This document shows, one piece after another, positions 9,787 to 15,889 of a stretch of DNA of 15,889 bases. Source of the stretch: Burkholderiales bacterium UBA954 (lineage in GTDB: Bacteria > Pseudomonadota > Gammaproteobacteria > Burkholderiales > Burkholderiaceae_A). Location of the stretch: assembly GCA_002293155.1 (NCBI GenBank), contig DBCQ01000040.1, positions 10,149-26,037 of the forward strand. Reading direction: 5' to 3'. A model generated the notes under the pieces. That model was not told the DNA's origin, ran no database searches, and worked only from the letters and a program-made list of their open reading frames with translations. How positions within the stretch are numbered: the first letter of the stretch is position 1; every line of letters starts with the position of its first letter. The position numbers and the translations under genes are program-made.

Positions 9787-10155
9787 TTAGATCACTTCAG
9801 GGGCCAGCGATACGATCTTCATGAATCGCTCTGTCCGCAATTCGCGCGTGACGGGCCCAAAAATACGCGTTCCGATAGGCTCAAGCTTGGCATTAAGCAG
9901 CACTGCCGCATTGCCATCAAACTTGATAAGAGATCCGTCGGGTCTGCGCACGCCTTTTGCTGTGCGTACAACGACCGCGTTATAAATCTCGCCTTTTTTG
10001 ACACGACCCCTGGGGGCGGCATCTTTAATACTGACCTTGATCACATCGCCAACGCCGGCATAACGGCGCTTCGAGCCACCAAGAACCTTGATACACATGA
10101 CTGAACGCGCGCCGGTGTTATCAGCGACGTCCAGACGCGATTGCATCTGAATCAT
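9787..10155 (-). CDS. rplN: 50S ribosomal protein L14
   Basis: Highly conserved subunit-interface protein that contacts 16S rRNA and is the target of the silencing factor RsfS. The 122 residues start [20 protein letters not shown] and include [20 protein letters not shown] and [19 protein letters not shown], ending [11 protein letters not shown]. It is the first gene of the spc block. The Shine-Dalgarno is weak or distant (GGGA about 11 nt upstream). A four-codon frame ATGAAAAAATCATGA ends in an ATGA overlap with this start. A 301-nt spacer with its own promoter and leader precedes it. Confidence 0.98.
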   Translation of the reverse strand: MIQMQSRLDVADNTGARSVMCIKVLGGSKRRYAGVGDVIKVSIKDAAPRGRVKKGEIYNAVVVRTAKGVRRPDGSLIKFDGNAAVLLNAKLEPIGTRIFGPVTRELRTERFMKIVSLAPEVI

Positions 10156-10407
10156 GATTTTTTCATCCCAACTTAATTGCTACCTCAGGAACACCATGCC
10201 CGCCTCGCGACGGCACAACGCCTAATCTAACAATCAGTTTTGGTCCCGTAAAAAGCGGGGTGACACACCAGACCAACGCTTGCTTCCCGTCTTCGCCCCA
10301 CCGTTGCCCGGTGTTACGAATTACCGCTAAGGTTTCCCAACCGTTGATCCACCATTTTTACAACTCGACTGCACACGCCACTACTGTCCAAACACGAAAA
10401 GCCCTAA
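10156..10407 (-). promoter_or_regulatory. Structured 5' leader of the spc (rplN) transcript, candidate regulatory RNA
   Basis: Non-coding stretch between the predicted transcription start (near 10401) and the rplN ATG. Folding by eye in mRNA sense gives three elements. First, CACCG/CGGTG around a 5-nt loop (10299-10313). Second, a compact three-way junction at 10240-10276: outer helix TTGGTC/GACCAA, helix GGTG-TGT-CACC and helix CCG/CGG with a 7-nt loop, leaving one unpaired base at the junction. Third, a hairpin with a GCGA tetraloop and arms CCGTC/GGCGG (10200-10213), extendable across a bulged G to 10197-10215. The last ends about 40 nt before the ATG. The role is unknown; ribosomal-protein autoregulation is the obvious hypothesis. 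A 13-codon ATG frame (10314-10355) lies inside with a weak start context. Confidence 0.5.
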
Positions 10408-10417
10408 AGTATAGCAA
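10408..10417 (-). promoter_or_regulatory. Extended -10 promoter of the spc block (P-rplN)
   Basis: On the minus strand TATACT (10408-10413, 5 of 6 to consensus) is preceded by TGC, forming the extended -10 TGCTATACT. No convincing -35 is present at 16-18 nt spacing (AGGTCA or neighbours), which extended -10 promoters tolerate. The predicted start is near 10401. E. coli also has a spc promoter in this gap. A perfect 10-bp inverted repeat covers the -35 area. Confidence 0.65.
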
Positions 10418-10421
10418 GTTC

Positions 10422-10449
10422 TTACCCTGTTGACCTAAAAACAGGGTAA
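10422..10449. repeat. Perfect 10-bp inverted repeat upstream of the rplN promoter -10
   Basis: TTACCCTGTT (10422-10431) and AACAGGGTAA (10440-10449) are exact reverse complements separated by 8 nt. The repeat starts 7 nt after the rpsQ stop codon and ends 8 nt upstream of the -10 hexamer, thus covering the -35 region. It lacks a following T-run, so it is a poor intrinsic terminator. It could be an operator, or an RNA hairpin at the 3' end of the S10-block mRNA. Confidence 0.75.
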
Positions 10450-10456
10450 CCCATTA

Positions 10457-10735
10457 TTAAATAACCACGGCCTCCGCAATTCGCCGGGTGACCGCCCAGG
10501 CCTTGGTCTTTGAAATCGGCCTGGTTTCTGAGATTTCCACCATATCGCCGACCTTCAGGCCGTTATCCTCTACATGGGCATGATATTTTTTCGAGCGGCC
10601 CACAATCTTGCCGTAGAGCGGATGCTTGACCTTACGCTCGACCAGCACCGTTACGGTCTTGTTCATCTTGTCGCTGACAACACGGCCCACGAGGGTACGT
10701 CTGAGGGCGGCTTTCTCTAGGGGTGAAACGCTCAT
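10457..10735 (-). CDS. rpsQ: 30S ribosomal protein S17
   Basis: Primary 16S rRNA-binding protein of the 30S body with an OB-fold. The 92 residues include [20 protein letters not shown], then [22 protein letters not shown] and [19 protein letters not shown], which is the family signature. The ATG overlaps the rpmC stop as ATGA, so translation is likely coupled. It is the last gene of the S10 block. The 301 nt after it hold an inverted repeat, a promoter and the rplN leader. Confidence 0.98.
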   Translation of the reverse strand: MSVSPLEKAALRRTLVGRVVSDKMNKTVTVLVERKVKHPLYGKIVGRSKKYHAHVEDNGLKVGDMVEISETRPISKTKAWAVTRRIAEAVVI

Positions 10736-10923
10736 GCTGCCTTCCTTTCACGAATCAGGGTCTTGACGCGCGCAATATCTCGGCGAACCTGACCCAGCTG
10801 GGCCGTATTCGAAAGCTGCTGGGTCGCATGTTGCATACGGAGGTTAAAGTGGGCGCGCAGCAACTCTTCGAGCTCCTTCGAGAGACCTGCCTCGTCTTTG
10901 GTTCTTAATTCAGATGCTTTCAT
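10732..10923 (-). CDS. rpmC: 50S ribosomal protein L29
   Basis: Two-helix protein at the polypeptide exit, next to L23, contributing to the docking site for SRP and trigger factor. The 63 residues [20 protein letters not shown], then [20 protein letters not shown] and [16 protein letters not shown] are typical in length and pattern. AGGAG is about 9 nt before the ATG. It overlaps rpsQ by 4 nt and follows rplP by 28 nt. Confidence 0.97.
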   Translation of the reverse strand: MKASELRTKDEAGLSKELEELLRAHFNLRMQHATQQLSNTAQLGQVRRDIARVKTLIRERKAA

Positions 10924-10951
10924 TATGTTCTTCTCCTAGGGCAAGGCCTGA

Positions 10952-11368
10952 TTAGCGGCCTGGCTGACGGGTAACAAATGAGACGGACAAAGGCAGCTTT
11001 GCCGCAGCAAGCCGAAACGCCTCTCGGGCCAGGGTCTCATCGACGCCATCCATTTCATACAACACCTTACCCGGCTGAATTTCAGCAACATAGTATTCGG
11101 GGTTGCCTTTTCCGTTACCCATCCGGACTTCGGCGGGTTTAATCGAGATTGGCTTGTCCGGAAAAATTCTTATCCAGATACGGCCCCCACGCTTGATGTG
11201 ACGTGTCATGGCACGACGCGCTGCCTCAATCTGGCGGGCAGTGATGCGGCCTCGGGCGGTTGCCTTAAGGCCGAATGTGCCAAACGCGACGGAGCTGCCC
11301 CGGGTAGCCAAGCCAGTATTTCGGCCCTTCTGTTCTTTTCGGTACTTACGACGTGCGGGTTGCAACAT
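10952..11368 (-). CDS. rplP: 50S ribosomal protein L16
   Basis: Late-assembly protein near the A site and peptidyl transferase centre. The 138 residues start [20 protein letters not shown] and contain [20 protein letters not shown] and [20 protein letters not shown], then [21 protein letters not shown]82 in [10 protein letters not shown] corresponds to E. coli R81, the residue hydroxylated by the YcfD oxygenase, so the target site is kept. GAGG is about 9 nt before the ATG, and rpsC ends 15 nt upstream. Confidence 0.98.
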   Translation of the reverse strand: MLQPARRKYRKEQKGRNTGLATRGSSVAFGTFGLKATARGRITARQIEAARRAMTRHIKRGGRIWIRIFPDKPISIKPAEVRMGNGKGNPEYYVAEIQPGKVLYEMDGVDETLAREAFRLAAAKLPLSVSFVTRQPGR

Positions 11369-11383
11369 AATGATGCCTCGACA

Positions 11384-12226
11384 TTAAGACGCAGGTTTAT
11401 CAGCGGCTGGCGCTGATGCCTTGCGAACACGTTTAACAGGTTTTTTGACTTCGACTCCGGGTGGTACTGCCTGGGCCGCAACAACTCCGGGCTCCTGGCC
11501 TTCCTTGGTAATTCGTTTAGCGGGCGCTCGGCGCGGTTTGCGCTCGTCACGCTCTTTGGTAACCTCTGGCTGCTCTACCACTACAGGTGCGTCACCACGG
11601 CCTAAGGTGTCGCCCTTGTAGACCCAGACCTTAATCCCAATAATGCCGTAGGTTGTTTCCGCCTCAGAGGTTGCGTAATCGATATCTGCGCGCAGAGTGT
11701 GCAGGGGCACGCGACCCTCCCGGTACCATTCACGTCGGGCGATTTCTGCGCCATTTAGACGGCCGGAACTCATGATCTTGATGCCCTGAGCGCCTAAACG
11801 CATTGCATTTTGCATCGCCCGCTTCATCGCACGGCGGAACATAATTCGTTTCTCGAGCTGCTGGGCGATTCCATCGGCGATCAGCTGTGCGTCAATTTCA
11901 GGCTTACGAATTTCCTCGATGTTGACATGAACTGGGACCCCCATCATCTTGGCGAGCTGGGTTTTCAGGTTTTCAATGTCCTCGCCCTTTTTGCCAATCA
12001 CAACACCAGGGCGCGCACTGTAGATTGTGATTCGTGCATTTTTGGCGGGCCGTTCAATTAATACACGCCCCACGGCTGCCGACTTCAGACGGCCACGGAG
12101 AAACTCTCGGACTTTGATGTCTTCATTGAGCATGCGTCCGAAATCGCGATGGTTTGCAAACCAACGTGATGACCAATTTCGAGAGACCGCAAGCCGAAAT
12201 CCGGTGGGATGTATTTTCTGACCCAT
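11384..12226 (-). CDS. rpsC: 30S ribosomal protein S3
   Basis: 30S protein at the mRNA entry tunnel, involved in mRNA unwinding. Of 280 residues, about 1-218 match the family: [18 protein letters not shown], the KH domain with its GKKG loop (78-81, VVIGKKGED), and FRRAMKR, in which R131, R132 and K135 coincide with the E. coli helicase residues. Residues from about 219 on are a basic, Pro/Ala/Val-rich extension of some 60 residues, longer than the E. coli protein (233). Such low-complexity tails occur in betaproteobacterial S3. The Shine-Dalgarno AAGG is in one arm of a small inverted repeat before the ATG. Confidence 0.98.
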   Translation of the reverse strand: MGQKIHPTGFRLAVSRNWSSRWFANHRDFGRMLNEDIKVREFLRGRLKSAAVGRVLIERPAKNARITIYSARPGVVIGKKGEDIENLKTQLAKMMGVPVHVNIEEIRKPEIDAQLIADGIAQQLEKRIMFRRAMKRAMQNAMRLGAQGIKIMSSGRLNGAEIARREWYREGRVPLHTLRADIDYATSEAETTYGIIGIKVWVYKGDTLGRGDAPVVVEQPEVTKERDERKPRRAPAKRITKEGQEPGVVAAQAVPPGVEVKKPVKRVRKASAPAADKPAS

Positions 12227-12239
12227 AAGGTGTGACCTT
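12227..12239 (-). promoter_or_regulatory. Hairpin covering the rpsC ribosome-binding site
   Basis: In mRNA sense AAGGT and ACCTT are exact reverse complements around a 3-nt CAC loop, placed immediately before the rpsC ATG. The AAGG of the left arm is the best-placed Shine-Dalgarno, so folding would hide it; another AAGGA lies a few bases further upstream. With five pairs, two of them G-C, it is weak, and translating ribosomes from rplV 43 nt upstream may keep it open. Confidence 0.4.
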
Positions 12240-12269
12240 TTCCTTGGTTAGTCTTGGTTTGCGCGGTGG

Positions 12270-12605
12270 TTAATTACCCACGATGATGGAGATATGGCAA
12301 CTCGGTTTTTCAATCCGAACGCCACGGCCTTTCGCACGCGCATCAAAACGACGCAATTTGGTGCCCTGCTCAACAGTAATTGTTTTCACTTTCAGCTCAT
12401 CAATATCAGCCCCATCGTTATGCTCGGCGTTCGCGATTGCGGACTCGAGAACTTTCTTAACGATCCCGGCTGCTTTCTTGGGGGTAAAGGTGAGCGTGTT
12501 GAGCGCCTGCTCAACCGATTTGCCGCGGATCATATCCGCCACAAGTCGGCCCTTTTGCGCCGAGAGACGAACACCACGAAGTACTGCACGAGTTTCGATT
12601 GCCAT
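12270..12605 (-). CDS. rplV: 50S ribosomal protein L22
   Basis: Lines the nascent peptide exit tunnel with a long beta-hairpin; macrolide resistance mutations map there in other bacteria. The 111 residues read [20 protein letters not shown] at the start and contain [24 protein letters not shown]. The tunnel hairpin segment [20 protein letters not shown] with [18 protein letters not shown] is intact, with no deletion. AAGGA precedes the ATG, 9 nt after rpsS. Confidence 0.98.
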   Translation of the reverse strand: MAIETRAVLRGVRLSAQKGRLVADMIRGKSVEQALNTLTFTPKKAAGIVKKVLESAIANAEHNDGADIDELKVKTITVEQGTKLRRFDARAKGRGVRIEKPSCHISIIVGN

Positions 12606-12614
12606 AATCTTTCC

Positions 12615-12893
12615 TTACTTCTTGACTGCTTTCTTGTCGGCTGCGTGACCCTTAAACGTGCGGGTTAACGCAAACTCGCCAAGCTTATGGCCCACCATGT
12701 TGTCAGTCACATAGACTGGCACATGCTGCTTACCATTGTGAACTCCAATCGTGAGACCCACGAACTCTGGAAGAATCGTGGAACGACGGGACCATGTTTT
12801 AATCGGTCGCTTGTCATTTGCTGAAGAGGACTTCTCCACCTTTTTTAGAAGATGGCCATCAACAAACGGGCCTTTTTTTGTAGAACGTGACAT
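12615..12893 (-). CDS. rpsS: 30S ribosomal protein S19
   Basis: 30S head protein that forms a complex with S13 and reaches toward the A-site tRNA. The 92 residues include [20 protein letters not shown], then [20 protein letters not shown] and [20 protein letters not shown], followed by a lysine-rich tail. AAGGA is about 10 nt before the ATG. It follows rplB by 19 nt. Confidence 0.98.
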   Translation of the reverse strand: MSRSTKKGPFVDGHLLKKVEKSSSANDKRPIKTWSRRSTILPEFVGLTIGVHNGKQHVPVYVTDNMVGHKLGEFALTRTFKGHAADKKAVKK

Positions 12894-12912
12894 ATCGGTT
12901 GTGTCCTTGCGC

Positions 12913-13743
12913 TTATTTCCGCTTGTGACGGCTGGTAACGATCATTGAGGTCGTGCGCTTATTGCGCCGTGTCTTAAAGCCTTTCGTCGGCGTACCCCAT
13001 GGACTCACCGGCACACGGGCCTCGCCTGTTCTGCCTTCTCCACCGCCGTGGGGGTGGTCGACAGGGTTCATCGCAACGCCTCGTACAGTCGGGCGGATGC
13101 CCCTCCAACGAATCGCGCCGGCCTTACCAAACTGGCGCAGGTTATGCTCCTCGTTACCGACTTCACCAATCGTCGCGCGGCACTCAATATGAACCCGGCG
13201 AATTTCACCTGAACGCAGGCGTACCTGAGCGTAGGTCCCCTCGCGAGCCAAGAGCTGGGCAGAGCCACCCGCGGACCGGGCCAGCTGGGCCCCTTTTCCC
13301 GGGAGCATTTCAATGCAATGAATCGTTGATCCAACCGGGATGTTTCTCAAAGGCAATGCATTACCCGGGCGAATTGGCGCCTCCGCTCCGCTCATCAGGC
13401 TCTGGCCAAGGGCGATACCCTTAGGGGCAATAATGTAGCGGCGCTCACCATCTGCGTAGCAGAGCAATGCGATATGCGCGCTTCGGTTTGGATCGTATTC
13501 AATACGCTCTACCTTTGCCGCAATGCCGTCTTTATTGCGACGAAAGTCGATAATGCGATAGTGCTGCTTATGGCCACCACCACGATGACGCGTCGTGATG
13601 CGCCCGTTGTTGTTCCGCCCTGCAGTCTTGGACTGCGGCTCGATCAGCGCATCAAATGGGCGACCTTTAAATAAGTCGGGGTTGGTCACACGAACAACTG
13701 CGCGGCGCCCGGGTGAGGTCGGTTTAAGTTTTACGATCGCCAT
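12913..13743 (-). CDS. rplB: 50S ribosomal protein L2
   Basis: One of the most conserved ribosomal proteins, needed for subunit association, tRNA binding and peptidyl transfer. The 276 residues contain the RNA-binding core with [20 protein letters not shown] (48-67) and the hallmark [14 protein letters not shown] (225-238) with H230, equivalent to the functionally important H229 of E. coli, then the basic end [23 protein letters not shown] is about 9 nt before the ATG, and rplW ends only 2 nt upstream. Confidence 0.98.
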   Translation of the reverse strand: MAIVKLKPTSPGRRAVVRVTNPDLFKGRPFDALIEPQSKTAGRNNNGRITTRHRGGGHKQHYRIIDFRRNKDGIAAKVERIEYDPNRSAHIALLCYADGERRYIIAPKGIALGQSLMSGAEAPIRPGNALPLRNIPVGSTIHCIEMLPGKGAQLARSAGGSAQLLAREGTYAQVRLRSGEIRRVHIECRATIGEVGNEEHNLRQFGKAGAIRWRGIRPTVRGVAMNPVDHPHGGGEGRTGEARVPVSPWGTPTKGFKTRRNKRTTSMIVTSRHKRK

Positions 13744-13745
13744 GA

Positions 13746-14045
13746 TTAGACGGCCTCCCCGCCAAAGTTAATTTCCTGGCCTTGCGCAAGGCAGACATAC
13801 GCTTTACGGACATTGCGCCTGCGGCCCTCTGTCCGGCCGAAACGTTTCGCCTTACCTTTTTGATTCAATACGCGCACGGAAGTCACTTGGACTTTAAACA
13901 TCAGTTCAACCGCGGCTTTGATCTCCGGTTTTGTCGCATCTTGCAGCACCCGAAATGCCACATGGTTGTTGCGTTCTGCGATCGCTGTGCTTTTCTCCGA
14001 AATGATCGGTGATAACAGGACCTTCATGAGGCGCTCTTGGTTCAT
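13746..14045 (-). CDS. rplW: 50S ribosomal protein L23
   Basis: Protein at the exit tunnel rim, the main docking site for trigger factor and SRP. The 99 residues contain [20 protein letters not shown], then [22 protein letters not shown] and [20 protein letters not shown]. Its ATG overlaps the rplD stop as ATGA, with GAGGAG about 10 nt upstream inside rplD, which points to coupled translation. Confidence 0.98.
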   Translation of the reverse strand: MNQERLMKVLLSPIISEKSTAIAERNNHVAFRVLQDATKPEIKAAVELMFKVQVTSVRVLNQKGKAKRFGRTEGRRRNVRKAYVCLAQGQEINFGGEAV

Positions 14046-14662
14046 GACAGCATCTCCTCAACTTTTGCCAACGCGCCGCGTGTGATTAGAACCCGATCGA
14101 AATACACCAACGACACGGGATCTGCATACTCGGGCTCCAGAATTGCAATCGTCTGTAGATTCCGTGATGCGAGGTGAAGGGTCTCATCAAAGCTGTCGGT
14201 GATTAAGAGCACCGACTCTAGGCCCATCTGCTTGAGTTTCGATGCGACCAGCTTAGTTTTAGGCGCCTCAACCTCAAACTTCTCAACGACTGCCAAACGC
14301 CCCTCTCGCGCCAACTGAGACAAGATCGAACGAACACCCGCCCGATACATTTTCTTATTGACCTTGTGAGAGAAATTCTCTTCTGGGGAGTTTGGGAAGA
14401 TCTTTCCACCGCCCCGCCACAATGGGCTCGATGCTCGTCCGGCACGCGCGCGGCCAGTTCCTTTTTGACGCCATGGCTTTTTGGTCGATTTATTGACCTC
14501 TGAGCGGTCTTTTTGGGCGCGATTGGCGCTCCGTGCATTCGCTTGGTACGCCACCACAACCTGGTGAATCAGGGGTTCATTAAAATCCCGATTAAAAATA
14601 GTGTCGTTGGCATTCACCGTACCCGAGGCTTGGCCCGCTTCGTTTAGTAACTTTAGCTCCAT
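14042..14662 (-). CDS. rplD: 50S ribosomal protein L4
   Basis: Reaches into the exit tunnel with an extended loop. In E. coli it also represses its own S10 operon through the rpsJ leader. The 206 residues include [20 protein letters not shown], the loop with [20 protein letters not shown] and [20 protein letters not shown], and a Rossmann-like C-terminal part ([20 protein letters not shown]). AAGGGGG precedes the ATG, 11 nt after rplC. The tuf-rpsJ spacer here is too short for an E. coli-type L4 leader, so any L4 control would act elsewhere, for example ahead of rplC. Confidence 0.98.
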   Translation of the reverse strand: MELKLLNEAGQASGTVNANDTIFNRDFNEPLIHQVVVAYQANARSANRAQKDRSEVNKSTKKPWRQKGTGRARAGRASSPLWRGGGKIFPNSPEENFSHKVNKKMYRAGVRSILSQLAREGRLAVVEKFEVEAPKTKLVASKLKQMGLESVLLITDSFDETLHLASRNLQTIAILEPEYADPVSLVYFDRVLITRGALAKVEEMLS

Positions 14663-14673
14663 CGTGCGCCCCC

Positions 14674-15345
14674 TTAGCCTTTCGCGCCGGCTTTAGCCGA
14701 GCGAATCGGTTGACGAACGGTTGGACGGATCACCACATCCCCACCCTTTGAGCCGGGAACTGCGCCCTTGACCAATAGAAGCTGACGTGCCGTATCGACG
14801 CGAGCGATTTCCAGGTTCTGAACCGTACGCTTTAAGACACCGTCATGGCCCGACATCCGCTTTCCGGGAAACACCCGGCCCGGATCTTGGGCCATACCAA
14901 TCGAGCCCGGAACATTGTGGGAGCGGGAATTCCCGTGGGATGCCCTGCCCGATCTGAAGTTGTGGCGTTTGATGGTGCCCGTGAACCCCTTACCCTGGGT
15001 TACGCCGGTGACATCCACCTTTTGACCTGCCTCGAATATAGTCGCCGCAATGACTTCACCCGGCTTTAGAGCGGCGAGCTGATCTTGGGCGACGTTGAAT
15101 TCTTTTAGCACTGACGCGGCGTTCGCCCCAGCTTTGGCCAAGTGGCCAGCCAGAGGCTTGGTGATACGGGAGGGACGCTTCGTGCCGAAGGCGACCTGCA
15201 CCGCAAAATAGCCGTCAGTGTCAGCGGTTTTGATTTGGGCTACACGGTTGTTCGACACGTCAATCACGGTAACGGGGACAGTATCGCCCTCGTCCGTAAA
15301 AATACGGGTCATCCCAACCTTGCGACCGAGCAGTCCAAGGCTCAT
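14674..15345 (-). CDS. rplC: 50S ribosomal protein L3
   Basis: Early-assembly protein whose loop approaches the peptidyl transferase centre. The 223 residues show [20 protein letters not shown], then [40 protein letters not shown] and [21 protein letters not shown]. coli L3 has GSIGQNQTPG, whose first Gln (Q150) is methylated by PrmB. Here that position is M151 and the nearest Gln is Q153, as I remember for betaproteobacterial L3. GGAG is about 6 nt before the ATG. A dedicated promoter lies in the 163-nt gap upstream. Confidence 0.98.
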   Translation of the reverse strand: MSLGLLGRKVGMTRIFTDEGDTVPVTVIDVSNNRVAQIKTADTDGYFAVQVAFGTKRPSRITKPLAGHLAKAGANAASVLKEFNVAQDQLAALKPGEVIAATIFEAGQKVDVTGVTQGKGFTGTIKRHNFRSGRASHGNSRSHNVPGSIGMAQDPGRVFPGKRMSGHDGVLKRTVQNLEIARVDTARQLLLVKGAVPGSKGGDVVIRPTVRQPIRSAKAGAKG

Positions 15346-15393
15346 TTTTTCTCCGATCCCGACTTCGATTGGCCGGGGCTAGTTAAGTACATA

Positions 15394-15411
15394 TTTCCTG
15401 AATTCAGGAAA
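15394..15411. repeat. Perfect 18-bp palindrome at the rplC transcription start
   Basis: TTTCCTGAATTCAGGAAA is its own reverse complement with no mismatch and no spacer. It begins about 7 nt after the -10 hexamer at 15419-15424, so it sits at roughly +1 to +18 of the predicted transcript. As DNA it looks like an operator for a dimeric repressor. As RNA it would make a 7-bp hairpin with an AATT loop at the extreme 5' end of the mRNA, which can protect against decay. No regulator can be named from the sequence. Confidence 0.8.
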
Positions 15412-15418
15412 GCCTTCA

Positions 15419-15448
15419 ATTATAGCGAAAACATTTGGGCCCCCGCAA
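15419..15448 (-). promoter_or_regulatory. Sigma70-type promoter upstream of rplC
   Basis: On the minus strand a perfect -10 hexamer TATAAT (15419-15424) lies 18 nt downstream of TTGCGG (15443-15448), a 3-of-6 match to the -35. The predicted start is near 15412, about 66 nt before the rplC ATG. The promoter would transcribe rplC and all later S10-block genes without rpsJ. Confidence 0.7.
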
Positions 15449-15485
15449 GGGGATCCCTTGTCAGGCTCTTGGGGGCTCATCCCCC
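15441..15485 (-). other. GC-rich hairpins after rpsJ
   Basis: Three inverted repeats follow the rpsJ stop: GGGGG/CCCCC around a 5-nt loop (15471-15485), CAAGGG/CCCTTG around a 3-nt loop (15446-15460), and CCCC/GGGG around a 4-nt loop (15441-15452), the last two mutually exclusive. None is followed by a T-run, so they are not clear terminators. They may act as pause, decay-stop or attenuation elements on the tuf-rpsJ mRNA. The second and third overlap the -35 of the rplC promoter. Confidence 0.5.
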
Positions 15486-15508
15486 GCCACACCCGACAAC
15501 TCTAGCGA

Positions 15509-15817
15509 TTACTGAAGCTTAATTTCGACATCAACCCCCGCAGGCAGGTCAAGCTTCATCAGCGCATCAACGGTCTTATCCGTTGGGTCAACGATATCCA
15601 TTAACCGTTGATGGGTCCGAATTTCAAGCTGATCCCGCGATGTCTTGTTCACATGCGGACTTCGCAGAATATCGAACCGACGGATTGAGGTCGGCAGGGG
15701 TACAGGGCCTCGGACCACGGCGCCCGTACGCTTGGCCGTATCGACAATCTCAAGAGCCGACTGGTCGATCAGTTTGTAATCAAACGCTTTTAATCGAATA
15801 CGAATTTTCTGTTGCAT
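15509..15817 (-). CDS. rpsJ: 30S ribosomal protein S10
   Basis: 30S head protein that also serves as NusE, the partner of NusB/NusG in transcription antitermination. The 102 residues start [20 protein letters not shown] and include [20 protein letters not shown] and [20 protein letters not shown], ending GVDVEIKLQ. The ATG at 15817 was chosen because GGAGA lies about 9 nt upstream and it matches the family start; a TTG five codons earlier would bury that site. tuf ends 50 nt upstream with no terminator between, so rpsJ is probably co-transcribed with tuf. Confidence 0.97.
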   Translation of the reverse strand: MQQKIRIRLKAFDYKLIDQSALEIVDTAKRTGAVVRGPVPLPTSIRRFDILRSPHVNKTSRDQLEIRTHQRLMDIVDPTDKTVDALMKLDLPAGVDVEIKLQ

Positions 15818-15867
15818 AGCGAACTTCTCCAAAGAGCGAATAAAGAACGAAAAGGATTTCTACAGAT

Positions 15868-15889
15868 TTACTCAATCACTTTTGCGACG
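15868..15889 (-). CDS. tuf: Elongation factor Tu, C-terminal end only (gene runs off the window)
   Basis: The last seven codons before a TAA at 15868-15870 read VAKVIE plus stop, the typical end of EF-Tu (GAGVVAKxxE). The str-type order tuf then rpsJ is common outside Enterobacteria and in Betaproteobacteria, which supports the call. The stretch is very short, so it rests on the motif and on position. EF-Tu carries aminoacyl-tRNA to the ribosome. Confidence 0.8.

Noticed and set aside
9538..10104. 188-residue plus-strand open frame
   Set aside because: Antisense shadow of rplX and rplN, with no recognisable motif or ribosome site.
10422..10449. Inverted repeat as a Rho-independent terminator for the S10 block
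   Set aside because: No T-run follows on the minus strand; AGAACTTGC comes next. An operator or decay hairpin fits better.
12294..12668. Overlapping plus-strand open frames opposite rplV/rpsS
   Set aside because: Antisense shadows of two conserved genes.
15818..15832. Upstream TTG start extending rpsJ by five codons
   Set aside because: Would place the GGAGA ribosome site inside the coding region and departs from the family N-terminus.

Overview
The window is a slice of a bacterial chromosome. It carries the translation super-operon (S10, spc and alpha gene blocks, 29 genes with the partial tuf) on the minus strand, plus one unrelated metabolic gene, hemB, on the plus strand at the left edge. 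Protein details point to a betaproteobacterium, probably Burkholderiales or a close relative. infA lies between secY and rpmJ. L15, L24, S17 and InfA read like betaproteobacterial versions. S3 has a long basic tail, L3 carries [10 protein letters not shown] where E. coli has GSIGQNQTPG, and HemB is of the magnesium-dependent type. This placement rests on remembered family sequences, not on a search.

Layout in the direction of transcription (right to left): the last codons of tuf (EF-Tu), then rpsJ, rplC, rplD, rplW, rplB, rpsS, rplV, rpsC, rplP, rpmC, rpsQ (S10 block); rplN, rplX, rplE, rpsN, rpsH, rplF, rplR, rpsE, rpmD, rplO, secY, infA, rpmJ (spc block); rpsM, rpsK, rpsD, rpoA, rplQ (alpha block). 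A hairpin with a T-run between rplQ and hemB ends the operon; hemB converges on it. No gene is broken, missing or inserted within the run. The products build both ribosomal subunits, the SecY translocon channel, initiation factor IF-1 and the RNA polymerase alpha subunit, so translation, secretion and transcription capacity are made from one transcription unit.

Most genes are 2 to 60 nt apart or overlap by 1 to 4 nt. Three gaps are much larger: rpsJ-rplC (163 nt), rpsQ-rplN (301 nt) and rpsK-rpsD (176 nt). Each holds a good sigma70-type promoter pointing with the operon, and each holds inverted repeats. The rplC gap has a perfect 18-bp palindrome at the predicted transcription start. The rplN gap has a perfect 10-bp inverted repeat just upstream of the -10 and then a leader of about 245 nt that folds by eye into a compact three-way junction plus a GNRA-capped hairpin. 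The rpsD gap has a near-consensus promoter embedded among three hairpins.

These three gaps are the only parts not explained by standard gene content. They are candidate regulatory DNA sites or ribosomal-protein leader RNAs. I see no defence system, mobile element, CRISPR array, tRNA or rRNA, and no evidence for a novel gene system in this window.
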